From Methylobacterium sp. E-005 (lineage in GTDB: Bacteria > Pseudomonadota > Alphaproteobacteria > Rhizobiales > Beijerinckiaceae): DNA of 49,561 bases. Below are positions 43,491 to 49,561 of the stretch, piece after piece. Both the position numbers and the translations under genes were made by a program. A model generated the notes under the pieces. The model was not told the origin of the DNA and searched no databases. It saw only the letters and a program-made list of their open reading frames with translations. Numbering within the stretch: the stretch's first letter is position 1; each line of letters starts with the position of its first letter. The stretch lies in assembly GCF_022829725.1 (NCBI RefSeq), contig NZ_JAKSYG010000116.1, forward strand, positions 1 through 49,561. Reading direction: 5' to 3'.

Positions 43491-44249
43491 ATGGCGCGGT
43501 GGATCGCCGGACTCGACGGCTGCCGGGGCGCCTGGGCGGGGGCCTTGCTCGATCTCGACGATCCCAACCGCCACCGCTGCGCCCTCTTCCCGGACGTGGC
43601 CGCACTCCTCGATGCTCCGGAGCAACCGCTCGTGATCGGGATCGACGTGCCGATCGGCCTGCCCGTCCGGATCCTCGGAGGCGGCCGGGCGGCCGATCTC
43701 GCGGCGCGTGCCACGCTCGGTCCTGCGCGGTCGTCGGTCTTCCCGATGCCGCCGCGGGCCGCGATCTATGCGGACGACTACGACACCGCCAAGGCCGCCT
43801 CCCGGGCAGCCAGCGACCCGCCCTTCGCGCCCTCGATCCAGGGTTACAACATCTTCCGCTACGTCCGCGCGGTGGATACGCTCCTGCGGACGCGGCCGGA
43901 GCTGTGCAAGCGGATCCACGAGGTCCACCCGGAGGTGGCGTTTCACGCGCTCAACGGCGATCGGCCGCTCGGCCTGCCGAAGAAGGGGCGCGACGCCCGC
44001 CGAGGGCTCGATCGGCGACGCACGCTCCTGTCCGCAGCGGGTCTGCCGGCAGCGCTGCTCGACGCCCGGGCGAAGGGTATCCCCGAGGACGACCATCTCG
44101 ATGCGCTGGCCGCCCTGGTGGTGGCGGGCGATATCCTGGCGGGTTGTGCCCGGCCACTCCCCGATCTGCCGGAGCAGGATGGGCACGGTCTGCCCGTTGT
44201 GATCTGGGCACCGGCCGTGCGGGAGCCGCCGGCGCCCGATGCCGCGTAG
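43491..44249 (+). CDS. DUF429 protein (RNase H-like fold)
   Basis: The 252-residue protein matches the DUF429 family: IAGLDGCRGAWAGALLDLDD, LVIGIDVPIGLP, and SSVFPMPPRAAIYADDYDTAKAAS. SIQGYNIFRYVRAVDTLL, IHEVHPEVAFHALNG and EDDHLDALAALVVA follow. The spaced acidic residues (D9, D53 region, E in HPE, DD near the end) resemble an RNase H-like metal site, suggesting a nuclease. That is inference, as the family is uncharacterised. GGAGAGGATCACG before ATG 43491 supports the start. It is divergent from the CitE-like gene and precedes the nitrite/nitrate operon by 331 bases. Confidence 0.9.
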   Translation: MARWIAGLDGCRGAWAGALLDLDDPNRHRCALFPDVAALLDAPEQPLVIGIDVPIGLPVRILGGGRAADLAARATLGPARSSVFPMPPRAAIYADDYDTAKAASRAASDPPFAPSIQGYNIFRYVRAVDTLLRTRPELCKRIHEVHPEVAFHALNGDRPLGLPKKGRDARRGLDRRRTLLSAAGLPAALLDARAKGIPEDDHLDALAALVVAGDILAGCARPLPDLPEQDGHGLPVVIWAPAVREPPAPDAA

Positions 44250-44404
44250 GCACAGGCGCGCGACGTGACGGCCGGACGTGATGATTTAGCCGCCGGACGC
44301 CCGCTTTTTGTGCAACGCACCGGGCATTCCGAGCCCGGACCGCACCCTGCGACCGGGTTGCATTTCGCCTGCCGGATCAGGCGACGAGCCCCGGATCGAC
44401 GATC
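44250..44404. promoter_or_regulatory. upstream regulatory region of the nitrite/nitrate operon
   Basis: This 155-base stretch precedes the sigma-54 promoter. It holds two imperfect palindromes, GTGCAACGCAC (near 44310) and TGCGACCGGGTTGCA (near 44347), at the distance where NtrC sites usually sit. Each is off the TGCACC-N5-GGTGCA consensus in sequence or spacing, so they are weak candidates only. Confidence 0.35.
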
Positions 44405-44420
44405 TGGCACGGAAGCTGCT
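44405..44420 (+). promoter_or_regulatory. sigma-54 (RpoN) promoter of the nir/nas operon
   Basis: TGGCACG (44405-44411), GAAG spacer, CTGCT (44416-44420) matches the -24/-12 consensus TGGCACG-N4-TTGC[A/T] at 11 of 12 specified positions, with the invariant GG and GC correctly spaced. Predicted transcription starts near 44431, exactly where the structured leader begins. Fits NtrC/RpoN nitrogen control. Confidence 0.85.
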
Positions 44421-44431
44421 TGGTTAAACGC

Positions 44432-44527
44432 GTCCGTCAACGGCGACGGGCAGCGCCGTCAGCGAGGCCGCTGATCCGGTTCTCCTGGGGCTCGAAGCCT
44501 GCACGGGGTCACCGGCAGCGGCTTTTT
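44432..44527 (+). ncRNA. ANTAR-type (NasT) antitermination leader with intrinsic terminator
   Basis: P1 is CCGTC (44434-44438)/GACGG (44445-44449) around the hexaloop AACGGC, with A at position 1 and G at position 4, as ANTAR regulators require. P2 is CAGCGCC (44451-44457)/GGCCGCTG (44466-44473) with a bulge and loop GTCAGCGA. The terminator is GCCGCTG-AT-CCGGT (44467-44480) pairing with ACCGGCAGCGGC (44511-44522), followed by TTTTT. P2 and the terminator share bases 44467-44473, so they exclude each other. Binding of NasT to P1/P2 should prevent termination. The structures are seen; the regulator is inferred from known nas leaders. Confidence 0.82.
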
Positions 44528-44580
44528 CGTGGGCGGTCCGCCAACGATCCTGCAATCGAGGTTCCAGACGCGATCGAGCG

Positions 44581-45849
44581 ATGGCGACATCCCCTAGCGA
44601 CACACGCATACACGACGCGCGTAGCCAGACCGGCCTGCCGCGCGAGAGGCTGGTCGTCGTCGGCAACGGCATGGCCTCCCTGCGCTTCCTCGAGCGCCTG
44701 ACCGAGGGCTGCCCCAACCGCTTCGATGTGACCTGCGTCGGCGCCGAGCCCCAGGCCGCCTACAACCGGGTCCTGCTCTCCTCGCTCCTGGGCGGCGAGG
44801 TCGATGAGGCGGCCTGCGCGTTCCGCGGGCTCGACTGGTACGAAGCCCACGGCATTCGCCTGATCACCGGCGCTCCGGTCACACAGATCGACCGGGAGAA
44901 CGGTCTGGTTATCGTCGGCGAGACCCAAGTCCTACCCTTCGACAAGCTGGTGCTCGCGGTGGGGTCCCTGCCCATCCGCCTGCCGAAGCCCGGCATGGAT
45001 CTCCCCGGGATCATCACGTTCCGCGATCTTGCCGACGTGGCGGCGATCCGCCGGGCGGCCGTGCAGCATGCGAGGGCGATCGTCATCGGGGGCGGCCTGC
45101 TGGGCCTCGAAGCCGCCGTCGGCCTCGCCCGGCTCGGCGTCGACACGACATTGCTCCACGTCATGGACCGGCTGATGGAGCGCCAGCTCGACCACCACGC
45201 TGCCGGGCTCGTCAAACGCGCCATGGAGGCCCGGGGCATCAAGGTTCTTCTTCAGGCCGATACCGCGCGGGTCGAGGGTGCGGCCTGTGTCGAGCGCCTT
45301 GTCCTCTCCGACGGCACGGTGCTGCCGGCCGACCTCGTGGTGATGTCGGTGGGCGTGCGCCCGTCGGTGGCGCTGGCGCAGGCCGCAGGTCTCGCGACCG
45401 GTCGCGGCATCACGGTCGACGACCGGATGACGACCTCCGATCCGCGCATCTTCGCCCTGGGCGAATGCGCCGAGCACCGCGGCCTGGTCTACGGCCTCGT
45501 CGAGCCCGCTTACGAGCACGCCGATACGCTGGCCCGCCACCTCGCGGGGCAAACGGCCGCGTACCGGGGAACATCGCTGGCGACGAGCCTCAAGGTCTCG
45601 GGCCTGCCGGTCTTCTCGGCCGGCATCGTGGACACGCCGGACGACGCCGAGGCGATCGTGCTCTCGGATCCCGGCGCCGGGCTGTACCGCAAGCTGCTGG
45701 TGCGGGAGGGCAAGCTGATCGGCGCGGTGTTCGTCGGCGACATCGCCGAGCAGGCGGCCTGCAAGCGCCTGATCCGTACCGGCGACCCGATCGAGAACGT
45801 GGACGACTTGATGTTCGGGTGCCCCGCGCCCGAGCCGCTGGCCGCTTAG
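44581..45849 (+). CDS. NirB-type FAD-dependent NAD(P)H oxidoreductase
   Basis: The 422-residue flavoprotein resembles the N-terminal FAD/NAD domains of NirB and rubredoxin reductases. The FAD-binding motif is LVVVGNGMASLRFLERL, then AYNRVLLSSLLGGE. The NAD(P)H-binding motif is AIVIGGGLLGLEAAVGLARLG, and the FAD ribityl-site motif is RIFALGECAEHRGLVYGLVEPAYEH. It ends at ACKRLIRTGDPIENVDDLMFG and lacks the 2Fe-2S BFD and siroheme domains of full NirB. It is the first gene of the operon, 11 bases before the NirA-type gene. It most likely passes electrons to the nitrite or nitrate reductase. Exact partner unknown. Confidence 0.88.
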   Translation: MATSPSDTRIHDARSQTGLPRERLVVVGNGMASLRFLERLTEGCPNRFDVTCVGAEPQAAYNRVLLSSLLGGEVDEAACAFRGLDWYEAHGIRLITGAPVTQIDRENGLVIVGETQVLPFDKLVLAVGSLPIRLPKPGMDLPGIITFRDLADVAAIRRAAVQHARAIVIGGGLLGLEAAVGLARLGVDTTLLHVMDRLMERQLDHHAAGLVKRAMEARGIKVLLQADTARVEGAACVERLVLSDGTVLPADLVVMSVGVRPSVALAQAAGLATGRGITVDDRMTTSDPRIFALGECAEHRGLVYGLVEPAYEHADTLARHLAGQTAAYRGTSLATSLKVSGLPVFSAGIVDTPDDAEAIVLSDPGAGLYRKLLVREGKLIGAVFVGDIAEQAACKRLIRTGDPIENVDDLMFGCPAPEPLAA

Positions 45850-45860
45850 GGAGGCACGGG

Positions 45861-47675
45861 ATGGCCGAGACCCTCACTCAGATTGCACCGAACTCGTTCG
45901 ACGCCGAGCAGAAGCGCTACCTCGAAGGCTTCGCCTCCGGCATCGCCGCCGTCCGCATGACCGGCGGCCTCTCCGGCGGTGCGGGCGCGGCCGCCCCGCC
46001 CGCCGAGCCCACCGGCCCGGATGCGATCCACATCAAGGCGCAGGACAAGACCGTCAAGGATGGCGGCAAGCTCTGCGAGCAGGAGAAGTGGAAGCGCGCC
46101 GAGAGCCCGTTCGACGGTCATAACCGCCTGATCCAGGAGGCTGCCGCCGGCAAGCAGCCCAAGCCCGAGGACAATTTCCGCTGGCGCTACCACGGGATGT
46201 TCTGGGTTGCGCCGAACCAGGTCTCGTACATGTGCCGGATGCGGATCCCCAACGGGATCCTGCACCATTGGCAGTTCGCGGGCGTCGCCGACCTCGCCGA
46301 CCAGCATGGCGGTGGCTACGTCCACGTGACCACGCGGGCGAACCTGCAGGTCCGCGAGATCAACCCCGAGCATGCCCAGCCCTTCCTCGATGGGCTCACC
46401 GATATCGGGCTGACCGCCCAGGGCGCGGGGGCCGACAACATCCGCAACGTCACCGGTTCGTCCACCGCCGGCATCGACGCCCAGGAGCTGCTGGACACGC
46501 GCCCGCTCGCCAAGTCCTGGCACAACTGGATCCTGAACGACCGCTCGCTCTACGGCCTGCCGCGCAAGTTCAACGTCGCCTTCGATGGCAGCGGCGTGAT
46601 GCCGACCCTGGAGGAGACCAACGATATCGGCTTCCAGGCCGTGGAGGTGCTGGAGGGCGCTTCCGTTCCGCCCGGCATCTACATGCGCCTCGTCCTCGGC
46701 GGCATCTCGGGCCACCGGGACCTCGCCCGGGACACCGGCATCGTGCTCAAGCCCGCGGATTGCAACGCGGTCGCCGACGCGATCATCCGTGTCTTCATCG
46801 AGAACGGCGACCGGACGAACCGCAACAAGAGCCGGATGAAGTACGTCCTCGACGCCTGGGGCTTCGACAAGTACCTCGCCGCCGTCGAGGACAAGCTCGG
46901 CCGCAAGCTCGACCGGGTCGCGCCGGAGCACGTGGCGCCGCGCAAGCCCACCGACCGCTACGCCCATGTCGGCGTGCATGCCCAGAAGCAGCCCGGCCTC
47001 AACTGGATCGGCGTCGTCCTGCCGGTGGGCAAGATGACGAGCGATCAGGTGCGGGCGCTGGCCACGATCGCGGCCGAGTGCGGCGACGGCCAGATTCGCC
47101 TCACCGTCTGGCAGAACTTCATCGTTTCCGGCGTTCCGGACGCGAAGGTCGCCGAGGTGGAGGCCCGCGTGGAAGCGCTCGGCCTCACCACCAAGGCGGC
47201 GGGCATCCGCTCCGGCCTCGTGGCCTGCACGGGCGCCCGCGGCTGCAAGTTCGCGGCCTCCGACACCAAGGGCCACGCCCTGATCATCGCCGACCACATC
47301 GAGACGGCGATGCCGAACCTCGACGTGCCGGTGAACGTCCATCTCACCGGCTGCCATCACAGCTGCGCCCAGCACTACATCGGCGATATCGGGCTGATCG
47401 GCGCCAAGGTCGTCGTCTCCGAGGAGGGCGACACCGTCGAGGGCTACGACATCGTGGTCGGCGGCGGCTTCGCCGAGAACCCGAAGATCGGCACCGAGAT
47501 CTGGAAGGCCGTCAAGGCCGAGGATTGCCCCGCCCGGGTCGAGGCGCTGCTGCGCGCCTATCTCGCCCGCCGCCAGGGCCCCGAGGAGAGCTTCCAGGCC
47601 TTCACCAGCCGCACCGGCGCGGAGGCGCTCCGCGACGCCGCCGAGGACCAGCCCGCCCTGAAGGCCGCCGCATGA
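45861..47675 (+). CDS. nirA: siroheme/4Fe-4S nitrite reductase, NirA type
   Basis: This is an assimilatory nitrite reductase reducing nitrite to ammonium in the cytosol with six electrons. The 604-residue protein has the duplicated nitrite/sulfite reductase half-domains: FRWRYHGMFWVAPNQVSYMCRMRIPNGIL with GGYVHVTTRANLQVREI, then a second ferredoxin-like repeat GLNWIGVVLPVGKMTSDQV. The cluster/siroheme cysteines are C456-x5-C462 in CTGARGCKFA and C498-x3-C502 in GCHHSC. Siroheme-binding basic residues are expected in NVTGSSTAGID and NRNKSRMKYV. GGGAGG before ATG 45861 fixes the start. It overlaps the following flavoprotein gene by four bases, so that protein is likely its reductase. Sulfite reductase is a less likely alternative given the nitrate reductase downstream. 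Confidence 0.92.
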   Translation: MAETLTQIAPNSFDAEQKRYLEGFASGIAAVRMTGGLSGGAGAAAPPAEPTGPDAIHIKAQDKTVKDGGKLCEQEKWKRAESPFDGHNRLIQEAAAGKQPKPEDNFRWRYHGMFWVAPNQVSYMCRMRIPNGILHHWQFAGVADLADQHGGGYVHVTTRANLQVREINPEHAQPFLDGLTDIGLTAQGAGADNIRNVTGSSTAGIDAQELLDTRPLAKSWHNWILNDRSLYGLPRKFNVAFDGSGVMPTLEETNDIGFQAVEVLEGASVPPGIYMRLVLGGISGHRDLARDTGIVLKPADCNAVADAIIRVFIENGDRTNRNKSRMKYVLDAWGFDKYLAAVEDKLGRKLDRVAPEHVAPRKPTDRYAHVGVHAQKQPGLNWIGVVLPVGKMTSDQVRALATIAAECGDGQIRLTVWQNFIVSGVPDAKVAEVEARVEALGLTTKAAGIRSGLVACTGARGCKFAASDTKGHALIIADHIETAMPNLDVPVNVHLTGCHHSCAQHYIGDIGLIGAKVVVSEEGDTVEGYDIVVGGGFAENPKIGTEIWKAVKAEDCPARVEALLRAYLARRQGPEESFQAFTSRTGAEALRDAAEDQPALKAAA

Positions 47676-49276
47676 CCCAGCACGTCTCGCCTCCCCTCGT
47701 CCTGATCCCCGAGACCGCGCCGTTCAACGAGGACCAGCGCGCGTGGCTCTCGGGCTATTTCGCGGCTCTGCTCGGCCCCGCCATCGCGGGCGCCACAGCT
47801 CTGGCGCCGGGCGAAGCCCCCGCCACCGGCCCGAAGCTCGCCGACAACGACGACGCGCCCTGGCACGACCCCTCCGTCCCGATCGGCGAGCGGATGGACA
47901 TGGCCAAGGACCGGTCCGAGCCGCAGAAGCTGATGGCCGCCATGGCGCAGCAGGATTGCGGCCAGTGCGGCTACAACTGCGCCGACTACGCCAACGCGAT
48001 CTTCCTCAAGAACGAGGAGCGCCTGAATCTTTGCCAGCCCGGCGGCAAGGAGACGATGCGCATGCTCAAGAAGCTGGAGGAGGAGATCGGCGCCGCGTCC
48101 GGCGCGCCGGCAGCCCCGAAGGCGGAGGGCGACACTCCGAAGAAGGCGGCCGAACTTGGCCCACTCGGCTTTTGCCGCGAAAACCCGGTGGAAGCGTTGT
48201 TCCTGTCCCGCCGCCGCCTCAACGATCCGGGCGGCGAGAAAGAGACGTGGCACATCGAGATCGGCCTCGACGGCACGCCGATCCAGTACGAAGTCGGCGA
48301 TTCGCTGGGCCTTTTCCCAGCCAACGCCCCGGCGCTGGTGGATGCCGTGATCGCGGAACTCGGCGCCCGGCCCGAGCGGGTGATCGGCGAGCGCACCCTG
48401 CGCGAGCACCTGCTGATGAACTACGCGCTGGGTGCCGCGCCCGACAACCTCTACCAGCTCCTGTCGCTCCTCACCTCGGGACCGGCCCGCAAGAAGGCGC
48501 AGGCGCTCGCCTCCGGCGAGGATCCGGACGGCGATGCCGCCTACCTCGACGTGCTCGGCGCGCTGCACAAGTTCCCAGGCGCGCGGCCCAACGCCGAGGT
48601 GTTTCTGGAGGCCTTGGACGAGTTGCAGCCGCGACTCTACTCGATCTCCTCCTCGCCCCGGATGGATGTCGGACGCGTGTCGCTGACGGTGGACGCGGTT
48701 CGCTACAACCACCGCTCGCGGCTTCGGCTCGGCGTGGCCTCGACCCATCTCGGCGAGCGCCTGCCCGAGCAGACCCGGGTGAAAATCTATCTCCAGAAGG
48801 CGCATGGCTTCGGCCTGCCGGCCGACCTGTCGAAGGACGTGATCATGTGCGGCCCCGGCACCGGCATCGCGCCGTTCCGGGCCTTCCTGCGCGAGCGCGC
48901 CGCCACACAGGCGCCCGGCCGCAACTGGCTGTTCTACGGCCACCAGCGTCAGGCGAGCGACTTCTTCTACAAGGACGAGCTGACCAAGCTGAAGGACGAC
49001 AAGGTGCTCACCCGCCTGTCCCTGGCGTGGTCCCGCGACGGGACCGAGAAGACCTACGTCCAGGACCGGATGCGCGAGAACGGCGCCGATCTGTGGAAGT
49101 GGCTCGAGGGTGGCGCGCATTTCTACGTCTGCGGCGATGCCAAGCGCATGGCCAAGGACGTCGAGCGGGCGATCATCGACGTGGCTGCGCAGTTCGGTGG
49201 CAAGAGCCCCGAGGACGCGGTGGCGTATCTTGCGGCGCTGAAGAAGGCCGGGCGGTATCAGGCCGACGTGTACTGA
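47672..49276 (+). CDS. Fe-S/FAD/NADPH reductase (CysJ-like lacking flavodoxin, with RnfB-like Fe-S module)
   Basis: The 534-residue protein has three parts. An N-terminal Ala-rich segment starts NEDQRAWLSGYFAALLG, as NirA also does. An Fe-S module resembling the RnfB type follows, with C96-x2-C99-x3-C103-x17-C121 (DCGQCGYNC, then LCQPGG). Residues about 155-534 are a sulfite-reductase-flavoprotein-type reductase. It has the connecting domain, the FAD motif RLYSISSSP (R321-Y323-S324), the NADPH motif MCGPGTGIAPFRAFLRER and a C-terminal aromatic (ADVY). The flavodoxin domain of CysJ is absent and the Fe-S cluster takes its place, which suggests NADPH to FAD to 4Fe-4S to NirA electron flow. The start overlaps the nirA stop (ATGA). 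Confidence 0.9.
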   Translation: MTQHVSPPLVLIPETAPFNEDQRAWLSGYFAALLGPAIAGATALAPGEAPATGPKLADNDDAPWHDPSVPIGERMDMAKDRSEPQKLMAAMAQQDCGQCGYNCADYANAIFLKNEERLNLCQPGGKETMRMLKKLEEEIGAASGAPAAPKAEGDTPKKAAELGPLGFCRENPVEALFLSRRRLNDPGGEKETWHIEIGLDGTPIQYEVGDSLGLFPANAPALVDAVIAELGARPERVIGERTLREHLLMNYALGAAPDNLYQLLSLLTSGPARKKAQALASGEDPDGDAAYLDVLGALHKFPGARPNAEVFLEALDELQPRLYSISSSPRMDVGRVSLTVDAVRYNHRSRLRLGVASTHLGERLPEQTRVKIYLQKAHGFGLPADLSKDVIMCGPGTGIAPFRAFLRERAATQAPGRNWLFYGHQRQASDFFYKDELTKLKDDKVLTRLSLAWSRDGTEKTYVQDRMRENGADLWKWLEGGAHFYVCGDAKRMAKDVERAIIDVAAQFGGKSPEDAVAYLAALKKAGRYQADVY

Positions 49277-49285
49277 CCAGCCCAA

Positions 49286-49447
49286 CCCTCCCCCCGCTGC
49301 GGGGGAGGGTGCCCCGCGGATGCGGGGCGGGAGAGGGGACCCGGGTTCCGGAAAAGGCTCAACGGACGGGCTGTGCTCCATCCGGCACCGTCGCTCCCCT
49401 CTCCCGACCCCCTTCGGGGGCCACCCTCCCCCGCAGAGGGGGGAGGG
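49286..49447. repeat. large GC-rich inverted repeat before the nitrate reductase gene
   Basis: The left arm (49286-49338) and right arm (49396-49447) are near-complementary over about 52 bases. They share CTGCGGGGGAGGGTG-type and CGGGAGAGGGG blocks, with 57 bases between. Each arm also contains smaller hairpins. It occupies most of the 224-base gap between the flavoprotein and nitrate reductase genes and may tune or end transcription there. Confidence 0.85.
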
Positions 49448-49500
49448 AGATACGGCGCGGAGCTTGCTCCCGCCGAGGACGACCCTTCGAGGAAGAAGCC

Positions 49501-49561
49501 ATGACCCAGCCAGTGGCGGCGCAGACGGTGCGGACCACCTGCCCCTATTGCGGGGTCGGGT
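49501..49561 (+). CDS. nasA: assimilatory nitrate reductase catalytic subunit, 5' end only
   Basis: Only the first 20 codons are inside the window. They include TTCPYCGVG, the N-terminal 4Fe-4S cysteine motif of molybdopterin oxidoreductases such as NasA/NarB. GAGGAAG lies 6 bases before the ATG. Following nirA and its reductase, an assimilatory nitrate reductase is the natural reading. It would need the molybdenum cofactor made with MoaE (12833). Formate dehydrogenase has a similar start and cannot be excluded from so short a piece. Confidence 0.8.
   Translation, partial: MTQPVAAQTVRTTCPYCGVG

Noticed and set aside
44305..44365. NtrC binding sites upstream of the sigma-54 promoter
   Set aside because: Two imperfect palindromes are suitably placed but differ from the consensus in half-site or spacing; kept only as weak candidates.
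44458..44465. Second ANTAR hexaloop in P2
   Set aside because: The best P2 fold gives an 8-base loop without a clean A1/G4 hexaloop, so only P1 is claimed as matching.

Overview
The window is high-GC chromosomal DNA from an alphaproteobacterium, most likely Methylobacterium or Methylorubrum (Rhizobiales). This is inferred from an OmpL-like porin of the Methylobacterium type, the serS-surE-pcm and yajC-secD-secF-Mth938-phytoene-synthase-like gene sets, and intergenic palindromes typical of that group. No rRNA, tRNA, CRISPR array or intact insertion sequence was found.

Layout. 1-12 kb is dominated by amino-acid transport: the 5' part of a glutamate-type binding protein, a dicarboxylate/amino-acid:cation symporter, a branched-chain amino-acid ABC operon (livH-M-G-F, a small membrane protein, livK) and a gltIJKL-type acidic amino-acid ABC operon. 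11.7-20 kb holds housekeeping and accessory genes: a tandem gamma-carbonic-anhydrase-like protein, moaE, a 49-residue membrane protein, an AI-2E-type permease, an amidase, an extensin-like lipoprotein, an orphan ParD antitoxin beside a wrecked parE, a secreted RNase T2 with a secreted partner, and rlmJ. 20-36 kb carries a porin with a clear terminator, a GNAT enzyme, a LysM/LytM amidase-activator-like lipoprotein, two YidB-like proteins, an alpha/beta hydrolase, yajC-secD-secF, two complex I assembly-factor homologues, pcm-surE-serS on the opposite strand, an OsmC protein and a DUF815 ATPase.

36.4-42 kb is an accessory stretch. About 1.1 kb of lower-GC DNA without a convincing gene precedes a lower-GC fusion of a glycosyltransferase half and an FkbM-like domain whose SAM motif looks eroded. 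Next is a TonB-dependent receptor interrupted by a single in-frame amber codon, then an AT-rich upstream region. 42-44.2 kb has dut, a CitE-like lyase and a DUF429 protein.

44.4-49.6 kb is an assimilatory nitrite/nitrate operon: a NirB-type FAD oxidoreductase, a siroheme NirA-type nitrite reductase, an unusual flavoprotein with an RnfB-like Fe-S module in front of an FAD/NADPH reductase, and the first codons of a nitrate reductase. A near-consensus sigma-54 promoter precedes a leader with a hexaloop hairpin (A1/G4, as ANTAR/NasT regulators recognise) and an antiterminator/terminator pair. This region is the clearest regulatory system in the window.

Other points worth a second look are the complementary loss of zinc histidines in the two halves of the gamma-CA-like protein, three families of large intergenic inverted repeats, and an apparent inversion between pcm and the phytoene-synthase-like gene.
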